From Alphaproteobacteria bacterium (lineage in GTDB: Bacteria > Pseudomonadota > Alphaproteobacteria > Micropepsales > Micropepsaceae): DNA of 14,091 nt. Shown one piece after another: positions 1 to 5,063 of this stretch. The notes under the pieces were generated by a model. It was not told the origin of the DNA. It searched no databases and saw only the letters and a program-made list of their open reading frames with translations. The DNA lies in the NCBI GenBank assembly GCA_003246795.1, contig QKCS01000070.1, forward strand, positions 1 to 14,091, read 5' to 3'. The translations under genes and the position numbers were made by a program. Numbering within the stretch: the first letter of the stretch is position 1; the number at the start of each line of letters is the position of its first letter.

Positions 1-876
1 ATAGTAGAAGTTGATGTAGCTCATATCGAGCCGGCGTCCGTCGTGGCGCTCGCGCCGTGCGGGCTCCGGCACCTCGATGATTTCGAGCGGCCGCCCGCGC
101 GCGTCGCGCGACGCATGCAGCCGCGCAAGGTTGTCCCGCATCACCCGCGCGTTCAACCCGCTCTTTTCCTGCGGCGTGTGAAGCATCACCCGCCCCGGTC
201 CCGCGAAACAGGCGATGTTGTCAACGTGCCCATCGGTCTCGTCGTCTTCTAGTCCTTCACCGAGCCAGATGACCTTCGTCACGCCCAAGTAAAGCGCCAA
301 TCGTTCCTCGATCTGCTGCTGGCTCAGGTTCGGGTTACGGTTCGGATTGAGCAGACATTGCTCCGTGGTGATCAGCGTGCCCTCGCCGTCGACCGCGATC
401 GATCCGCCCTCGAGAACCATCGGCCCCTCGTACAGACGCATGTCGAGCGCCTCGAGGACATGCCGTCCGAACGCCGCGTCGTTGTCGTAGCCGTGATATT
501 TGTTGCCCCAGGCGTTGAAGCGCCAGTGGACGCCCGCCACCCCCTCACGTCCGTCGGTCACGAAGATCGGGCCGCTGTCGCGTGCCCAGGAATCGTCGAT
601 CTCGACCTGCAGGAAGTCGATCCCGCGACCGACCATCAGCCGCGCTTCGTCGACGTCACGGGGTTTGACCGCGATCGTCACCTTTTCGAAGCCCGAAATC
701 GCCCGCGCCACGGCCGCATAGGCGAGGCGCGCACGCAAGAGACCGTCTTCCGAGCCCCACGGTTCCAGGCGGCATGGCCAAGCCATCCAGCAGCGCGCGT
801 GCGGCTCCCACTCCGCGGGCATGAAAAGCCCGTCGCGCACGGGACAACGGTCGTCGGCGTCAAGACGTCGTGTCAT
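1..876 (-). CDS. aguA: Agmatine deiminase (peptidylarginine deiminase family), 3' end outside window
   Basis: Agmatine deiminase hydrolyses agmatine to N-carbamoylputrescine and ammonia in the cytoplasm, a step of arginine-to-putrescine conversion. The 292 codons visible read without interruption to the window edge. The N-terminus has the family pattern FMPAEWEPH (residues 18-26). DDSWARDSGP (94-103) and FNAWGNKYHGYDND (about 114-127) follow. EGGS begins at Glu156. DETDGHVDN carries the conserved catalytic His at 217. The last visible stretch, SYINFYY, is where the family approaches its C-terminal part. The nucleophilic Cys motif, usually some 60-70 residues further on, is outside the window, so activity cannot be confirmed. 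I chose the ATG at 876 because the family motif begins 17 residues later; its ribosome binding site is weak. The gene diverges from ridA, with 97 bases between them. No N-carbamoylputrescine amidase gene is in view. Confidence 0.93.
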   Translation of the reverse strand, partial: MTRRLDADDRCPVRDGLFMPAEWEPHARCWMAWPCRLEPWGSEDGLLRARLAYAAVARAISGFEKVTIAVKPRDVDEARLMVGRGIDFLQVEIDDSWARDSGPIFVTDGREGVAGVHWRFNAWGNKYHGYDNDAAFGRHVLEALDMRLYEGPMVLEGGSIAVDGEGTLITTEQCLLNPNRNPNLSQQQIEERLALYLGVTKVIWLGEGLEDDETDGHVDNIACFAGPGRVMLHTPQEKSGLNARVMRDNLARLHASRDARGRPLEIIEVPEPARRERHDGRRLDMSYINFYY

Positions 877-949
877 CGAAACAAAGCTGATCCGTCGTTG
901 CGCGGAGGCGGGCGATTTGCGATTTTCGACCTTCTCGCACGAAGAGCAG

Positions 950-962
950 CCTTTCGCAAAGG
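950..962. other. Short perfect inverted repeat before ridA
   Basis: CCTTT-CGC-AAAGG is a perfect 5-base inverted repeat with a 3-base spacer. It ends 11 bases before the ridA ATG, in the 97-base divergent aguA/ridA gap. It could be an operator or a leader hairpin; nothing in the sequence distinguishes these from chance. Just upstream, GCGATTT is repeated in tandem at 912-925. I see no clear sigma-70 promoter in this gap on either strand. Confidence 0.25.
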
Positions 963-973
963 GATCAGGACCC

Positions 974-1441
974 ATGACCGGACGCGTCGAAGCCCGCCTG
1001 AAAGAACTGGACATCAGCCTGCCGAAACCGATGACGCCCGTCGCCAATTACGTGCCCTACGTGATCAGCGGCAACCTGGTGTTCGTGTCGGGTCAGGTGA
1101 CGCTGGGCGCGAACGGCCTCGAGTTCGTGGGTCAGGTAGGCAAGGAGTTCAACGTCGAACAAGGTCAGGCGGCCGCACGCCTTTGCGCGCTCAACGTCAT
1201 TGCGCAGGTGCGCGAAGCCTGTGGCGGCAATCTCGACCGCGTGAAGCGCTGCGTGAAGGTGACCGGTTTCGTCAACGCGGTGCCGGGCTTCGCGCATCAT
1301 CCGGAAGTGATCAATGGGGCCTCCGACTTGATCGGCCAAGTCTTCGGCGAAGCGGGCAAGCACGCGCGCGCGGCCGTGGGCGCAGGCTCGCTGCCGCGCA
1401 ACGTGGCAGTCGAAGTCGAAGCCATCTTCGAGATCGCCTGA
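974..1441 (+). CDS. RidA family protein (YjgF/YER057c/UK114)
   Basis: RidA proteins are small cytoplasmic trimers. The archetype hydrolyses reactive enamine/imine intermediates made by PLP enzymes. This protein is 155 residues, longer than the roughly 128 of canonical RidA, and resembles the longer 'RidA-like' subgroup. It has NLVFVSGQV (34-42), a helix rich in Ala around 65-80, and VKVTGFVNA (94-102). HARAAVGAGSLP (130-141) places Arg132 where the carboxylate-binding Arg of active RidA sits, so deaminase chemistry is plausible. A longer reading from 821 exists, but its extra 51 residues are low-complexity and non-homologous and overlap the divergent aguA gene. The ATG at 974 starts the family similarity and has AAAGGGA/AGGA close upstream. 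The stop TGA directly abuts the GTG of the next gene, so the two are probably co-transcribed. Confidence 0.93.
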   Translation: MTGRVEARLKELDISLPKPMTPVANYVPYVISGNLVFVSGQVTLGANGLEFVGQVGKEFNVEQGQAAARLCALNVIAQVREACGGNLDRVKRCVKVTGFVNAVPGFAHHPEVINGASDLIGQVFGEAGKHARAAVGAGSLPRNVAVEVEAIFEIA

Positions 1442-2620
1442 GTGAGGCGAGCGGCGGCACAGATGGCCTCCTCACCCGCCGCGCGCCTGATCGAAGGCAT
1501 GAACGCGGTCGCGCCCGACGTTTGGGACGCGCTCGCCAACCCGCCCGGCGGACGGGTGAATCCGTTTGTGAGCCACGCCTTCCTCGCCGCGCTTGAGGAA
1601 AGCGGTTCGGCGACCGCGCGCACCGGCTGGCAGCCCGCGCACGTGCTCGTCGAACAGGGTGCGAAGACCATCGCCGCCGCGCCGATGTACGTGAAGAACC
1701 ACTCCTACGGCGAATACGTTTTCGACCACGGCTGGGCCGAAGCGTTCGAACGCGCGGGCGGCGAATACTATCCGAAGCTGCAGGTCGCCGTGCCCTTTAC
1801 GCCGGCGACCGGTCCGCGCCTCTTGACCGGCGGCGATGCAAGCAAGCGCGAGTTGTTGGCACACGCACTGATGACCATTGCGGAGCGGCTGCAGGTCTCC
1901 TCGCTGCACATCACCTTCATGCCGCAAGACGAAGCCGAAGCGCTCGCGCCCTTGGGCTTCCTGCAACGCCACGACCAGCAGTTCCATTGGCACAACGACG
2001 GCTATCGCGACTTCGCGGACTTCCTCGGCCGTCTTTCATCCATGAAACGCAAGAACCTGCGCCGCGAACGCGCCCAAGCCCTTGAAGCCGGTATCGAGGT
2101 CGAATGGCTGACCGGCCACGACATCACGGAAGAGCACTGGGACGCGTTCTTCATGTTCTACATGGAGACGGGTTCGCGCAAATGGGGCTCGCCCTACCTG
2201 ACCCGCATGTTCTTCAGCCTCGTCGGCGAACGCATGGCGGACCGCATCCTGCTCGTGATGGCCAAACGCGGCGGACGCTACGTCGCCGGCGCGCTGAACT
2301 TCATCGGCTCCGACACGCTCTACGGTCGCAACTGGGGCGCGATCGAGCATCACCCGTTCCTGCATTTCGAGCTCTGCTACTACCAGGCCATCGACTTCGC
2401 GATCGCGCGCAAGCTCGCCGTCGTCGAAGCGGGCGCTCAAGGCGCGCACAAACTCGCACGCGGCTATTTGCCGGCGCGCACGCATTCGGCGCATTGGATC
2501 GCGCACAAGGGCTTGCGCGACGCCGTCGCGCGCTACCTGAAGGAAGAACGTCGCGCGGTCGGCGAAGACATCGAAGCGCTCGCCGAACACGCTCCCTTCC
2601 GCAAAGACTCGAACGACTGA
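1442..2620 (+). CDS. FemAB-like / GNAT family transferase (PF04339, DUF482)
   Basis: A predicted cytoplasmic acyltransferase of the DUF482 group, which is related to the FemAB/GNAT fold; its substrate is not established. Family signatures are dense. They include NPFVSHAFLAALEESGS near residues 40-56, GEYVFDHGWAEAFERAGG (about 90-107), YYPKLQVAVPFTPATGPRLL, the basic MKRKNLRRER segment from Met201, DITEEHWDAFFMFYMETGSRKWG, GRNWG, HFELCYYQAIDFAIAR and EAGAQGAHKLARGYLP. Length (392) is normal. The start is uncertain. GTG at 1442 abuts the ridA stop, while ATG at 1463 would shorten the protein by 7 residues; neither has a strong ribosome binding site. It lies between ridA and the HIT gene in an apparent operon. 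By fold it may be distantly related to leucyl/phenylalanyl- and arginyl-tRNA-protein transferases and to Fem peptide-bridge enzymes, but no function should be transferred from that. Confidence 0.92.
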   Translation: MRRAAAQMASSPAARLIEGMNAVAPDVWDALANPPGGRVNPFVSHAFLAALEESGSATARTGWQPAHVLVEQGAKTIAAAPMYVKNHSYGEYVFDHGWAEAFERAGGEYYPKLQVAVPFTPATGPRLLTGGDASKRELLAHALMTIAERLQVSSLHITFMPQDEAEALAPLGFLQRHDQQFHWHNDGYRDFADFLGRLSSMKRKNLRRERAQALEAGIEVEWLTGHDITEEHWDAFFMFYMETGSRKWGSPYLTRMFFSLVGERMADRILLVMAKRGGRYVAGALNFIGSDTLYGRNWGAIEHHPFLHFELCYYQAIDFAIARKLAVVEAGAQGAHKLARGYLPARTHSAHWIAHKGLRDAVARYLKEERRAVGEDIEALAEHAPFRKDSND

Positions 2621-2637
2621 TCAAGACGGAGACCGCG

Positions 2638-3057
2638 ATGGCTTATGATCCGAACAACATCTTCGCCAAGATCGTGCGCGGCGAAGCGCCGTGCTTCAAA
2701 GTCTATGAGGACGACAGGACGCTCGCCTTCATGGACATCATGCCCCAAGCCGAAGGCCACACGCTCATCATCCCGAAGGAAGGCGCCGAGTCGATCTTCG
2801 ACCTGAGCCCCGAAGGCGCCGCTGCGCTGATCAAAACGACGAAGAAGATCGCGGTGGCCGTGAAGGAGGTGACGAAAGCGCCCGGCGTCATGCTCGCGCA
2901 GTTGAACGGCACGGCCGCGGGCCAAACCGTGTTCCACATCCACTTTCACGTCATCCCGCGCACGGGCGGCATCGACTTGAAACTGCATGCGAGAGAACAA
3001 GCAGATTTCGAGAAACTAAAGGCGCTGGCCGCGAAGATCTCGGCCGCGATCAAGTAG
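2638..3057 (+). CDS. HIT family protein (histidine triad nucleotide-binding hydrolase)
   Basis: HIT proteins of the Hint branch are small cytoplasmic dimers that bind purine nucleotides and hydrolyse phosphoramidates such as AMP-lysine. The protein has 139 residues, the usual size. N-terminal NIFAKIVRGEAPCFKVYED is the classic Hint/HIT opening. DIMPQAEGHTLIIPK (33-47) is the substrate-side strand pair. The triad HIHFHVIP spans 100-107, with His100, His102 and His104 all present. The ATG at 2638 is supported by GGAG at 2628-2631 (6-base spacer) and by homology; the same frame stays open upstream but only as an antisense-type shadow of the preceding gene. It begins 17 bases after the FemAB-like gene, consistent with one transcript. 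Its last 8 bases overlap the convergent thioesterase gene. Confidence 0.96.
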   Translation: MAYDPNNIFAKIVRGEAPCFKVYEDDRTLAFMDIMPQAEGHTLIIPKEGAESIFDLSPEGAAALIKTTKKIAVAVKEVTKAPGVMLAQLNGTAAGQTVFHIHFHVIPRTGGIDLKLHAREQADFEKLKALAAKISAAIK

Positions 3058-3496
3058 CCTTCACCGTCCAGGACACCTGCATCGCAGCGACGTCGTTGCC
3101 CTGGTCGTCGTGCATCGCGACCGCGACCTCGAACATCACGCGCTTGTCGCGTTCGAACGCGGAGAGGATGGCGGCCGGATCGCCGCCCACGCGCGCCTCG
3201 GCGCTGATGCGTCCCTTGGCGAGTTTGGTGTAACGAATTTGTGCCTCGCCCGCGATCGGGCGCACGCTCAAGATGCGGTCCGCAAACATACCCGCCATCG
3301 CGCCGCCCGAAGCGGTTTCGCCCAGCGTAAACAGCGCGCCGGCGTGCTGCGTGCCGATGTGATTGACCGACGTCGCCGTCTGCTCGAGCTCCGCGCGCGC
3401 CAAACCGGGCTCGACATGCGTGAGCTTGACCCCGGCGTGCCGCGCAAACGGCACCGCCTGACCCAGTTGCTCGCGGATCACGTCGTACGGGTTCAT
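3050..3496 (-). CDS. PaaI/DUF4442-type hotdog-fold thioesterase
   Basis: A 148-residue protein predicted to be a cytoplasmic acyl-CoA (or similar thioester) hydrolase of the hotdog fold, where such proteins work as dimers or tetramers. The diagnostic region is NHIGTQHAGALFTLGE at 45-60. It matches the hot-dog central helix pattern N..H.G..H.GALF.L.E; His51 and Glu60 are candidate catalytic or substrate-contact residues. The C-terminal half has alternating strands (RISAEARVG, RVMFEVAVAMHD, AAMQVSWTV). An upstream GTG at 3511 is in frame, but its codons 2-3 form AAGGAG, an ideal ribosome binding site 6 bases before the ATG at 3496, so 3496 is the start. The actual substrate is unknown. It converges on the HIT gene with overlapping ends. 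Confidence 0.9.
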   Translation of the reverse strand: MNPYDVIREQLGQAVPFARHAGVKLTHVEPGLARAELEQTATSVNHIGTQHAGALFTLGETASGGAMAGMFADRILSVRPIAGEAQIRYTKLAKGRISAEARVGGDPAAILSAFERDKRVMFEVAVAMHDDQGNDVAAMQVSWTVKAT

Positions 3497-3502
3497 GTTG
3501 CG

Positions 3503-3508
3503 CTCCTT
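3503..3508 (-). promoter_or_regulatory. Ribosome binding site fixing the thioesterase start
   Basis: AAGGAG on the minus strand, 6 bases before the ATG at 3496. It lies inside the longer open reading frame that begins at the GTG at 3511, which argues that the GTG is not used. Confidence 0.8.
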
Positions 3509-3550
3509 CACATGCCGGTGAGCGCGAGACTACACCACCGCGCCGCAGCC

Positions 3551-3579
3551 TTGATGCAAGGAATCGATGCCTGTATGTC
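3551..3579 (+). promoter_or_regulatory. Candidate sigma-70-type promoter for the DUF5694 gene
   Basis: TTGATG (3551-3556) and TATGTC (3574-3579) are separated by 17 bases, giving 4/6 and 3/6 matches to consensus. The expected transcription start would be near 3586, downstream of the possible ATG at 3567 and upstream of the ATG at 3606. That fits the shorter start. The match is weak and could be chance. Confidence 0.3.
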
Positions 3580-3605
3580 CGCACGATGTGAATTCGGGGG
3601 ACGAT

Positions 3606-4421
3606 ATGAGAATGCACTGGGCCTTGGGCTTTCTTCTTTGCGCACATGCAGCAACGGCCGCGCCCTTGATCGCACCCGACGGACCGCCTGTCGACGTCAT
3701 CGTCTTGGGCACGTTTCACTTCGACAATCCGGGTCAAGACATCGCGAACATGCAAGTCGACGACGTGCTCGCGCCAAAACGCCAAGCCGAGATCGCCGCG
3801 ATACTCGACGGCCTTGCGCGGTTCAAACCGACGAAAGTGTTCGTCGAGTCGCGCCGCCGCGTACCGGGAACGACTTTCAGCGAGACCTATCGCACGTTCC
3901 GTCAGGGAAAGATGACCGAGAGCGGAAACGAGGTCGTGCAGTTGGGATTCCGCCTCGCCGACCGATTCAATCACAAGGAAGTTTACGCCGTCGACGTCGA
4001 AGGAGACTTCCCGTTCGAAGCCGTCATGGAATGGGCGCAAAAGAACGGCCGCGGGCCGAAGCTGGAAGCCGGCATCGCCGCAATCCAAGCGTGGACGGCC
4101 GAACAGACCGCGCAGCTGAAGACGAAGACGCTTTCGCAGGTCCTGCGCCTGCACAACGACCCGGCGGGCGTGGCGGAAGGCAATGCCTTCTACCTCGACA
4201 TGCTGCGCTACGGCGCGGGCGATGCCCAGCCGGGCGCCGAACTCGTCTCACGCTGGTACGAACGCAACATCCGCATCTGCGCGCTGATCGCGCAAGTCGC
4301 CGAACCCGGTGATCGCATCCTCATCGTCTACGGGAGTGGTCATGCGCATCTTTTGCGCCATTGCCTGGGAGGCATTCCGGGCCACCGCCTCAAGGAAGCG
4401 AACGACTATCTGCCGGAGTAG
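3606..4421 (+). CDS. Exported DUF5694 domain protein
   Basis: A 271-residue protein of unknown function that I place in DUF5694. The N-terminus (MRMHWALGFLLCAHAATAA) is a short signal peptide, probably cleaved after Ala18 or Ala19, so the mature protein should be periplasmic or extracellular. Conserved-looking blocks are VLGTFHFDNPGQD (33-45), KVFVESRR, YAVDVEGDFPFE and, near the C-terminus, VYGSGHAHLL (241-250). His38, and His246/His248 in the C-terminal block, together with the acidic patches, recall the GxH-type motifs of TraB/GumN and ChaN-like proteins, some of which bind metals. That comparison is my inference. An in-frame ATG at 3567 would place 13 non-signal residues ahead of the hydrophobic stretch; ATG 3606, preceded by GGGGGA, is preferred. 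It ends exactly where the convergent minus-strand gene ends. Confidence 0.82.
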   Translation: MRMHWALGFLLCAHAATAAPLIAPDGPPVDVIVLGTFHFDNPGQDIANMQVDDVLAPKRQAEIAAILDGLARFKPTKVFVESRRRVPGTTFSETYRTFRQGKMTESGNEVVQLGFRLADRFNHKEVYAVDVEGDFPFEAVMEWAQKNGRGPKLEAGIAAIQAWTAEQTAQLKTKTLSQVLRLHNDPAGVAEGNAFYLDMLRYGAGDAQPGAELVSRWYERNIRICALIAQVAEPGDRILIVYGSGHAHLLRHCLGGIPGHRLKEANDYLPE

Positions 4422-4427
4422 CTACTC
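4416..4427. other. Palindrome formed by two abutting stop codons
   Basis: GAGTAGCTACTC is a perfect 12-base palindrome. Its two halves are the last Glu codon plus TAG of the plus-strand DUF5694 gene and the last Glu codon plus TAG of the minus-strand exported protein. There are zero bases between the two convergent genes. It has no loop or T-run, so it is not a standard intrinsic terminator. Confidence 0.6.
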
Positions 4428-5063
4428 GCTAAGCGCGACGGCGATCCGCATCTTGCCGCCCTCGGGCGTGAACATGACGGCGAACTTGCGTGTGACCTCG
4501 CACGCCGACGCCGACCACAATTCCTGCCACGGCTGACCGGGCTTGCGGGCCTTCGTCAGCGCCGTATCGACCAGGAATGCCGGCTCTTCGCAATTGCCGC
4601 GCATCGCGATGCCGTTCGCTTCGCGGAGCACGAGTTGCGTCGCCTCTTGTTGGTGCCTCACGCCAGCGACCGACCGGCCGGGCACGCCGAGCCGAAGGGC
4701 CGCCGGTGCGCCGACGCGCGGAAACAGGAAGACGTTGTGCATGCGCGGCGACCAACAGCCTTTGCCGATCACGACGAGACGCCACACGCCGCGCCGGCCC
4801 GGGTCGATCTTCTTCGTCAAATCGTTCGCGTCGTAATGGTCGGCGCCCGCGAACTCAAAAATCCGCTTCATCCCGCAAGGCGGCGCGATCTTGCGGTCGA
4901 GATTGATGAGCATCACAGCGATGCGGTTCGCCATCTCGACGACCGTCTCGCCGCGCGCGAGGATTTGCGGAAAATTGCCGCGGATGCTGACGTCTTCTTC
5001 CTGGGCCCGCGCCGCCGCAGCGAACGACAGCACGGCGGCAAGGGCCAAGATCAGCCGCGTCAT
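4422..5063 (-). CDS. Small exported protein of unknown function, coupled to clpA
   Basis: A 213-residue protein I do not recognise. It starts MTRLILALAAVLSFAAAARA, a clear signal peptide with probable cleavage after Ala20 (ARA|QEE), so it should act in the periplasm or be secreted. The mature part has four cysteines (63, 103, 158, 188), compatible with two disulfides. Notable segments are VVEMANRIAVMLINLDRKIAPPC, GVWRLVVIGKGCWSP and KFAVMFTPEGGKMRIAVAL; no catalytic motif is evident. The ATG at 5063 overlaps the clpA stop as ATGA, so translation is probably coupled to clpA. It is odd for a secreted protein to sit directly behind a cytosolic unfoldase. The frame continues open upstream within clpA, but the signal peptide fixes the start here. 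Confidence 0.83.
   Translation of the reverse strand: MTRLILALAAVLSFAAAARAQEEDVSIRGNFPQILARGETVVEMANRIAVMLINLDRKIAPPCGMKRIFEFAGADHYDANDLTKKIDPGRRGVWRLVVIGKGCWSPRMHNVFLFPRVGAPAALRLGVPGRSVAGVRHQQEATQLVLREANGIAMRGNCEEPAFLVDTALTKARKPGQPWQELWSASACEVTRKFAVMFTPEGGKMRIAVALSE

Noticed and set aside
821..973. Extended RidA start adding 51 residues
   Set aside because: The extra residues overlap the divergent aguA start, show no family similarity, and the ATG at 974 begins the conserved domain.
358..1596. 412-residue plus-strand frame across aguA and ridA
   Set aside because: It runs antisense to aguA and out of frame through ridA; its composition is non-protein-like and both real genes explain the DNA.
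2946..4312. Two roughly 400-residue frames over the thioesterase and DUF5694 genes
   Set aside because: They are shadows in other frames of two genes that carry clear domain motifs and well-placed starts.
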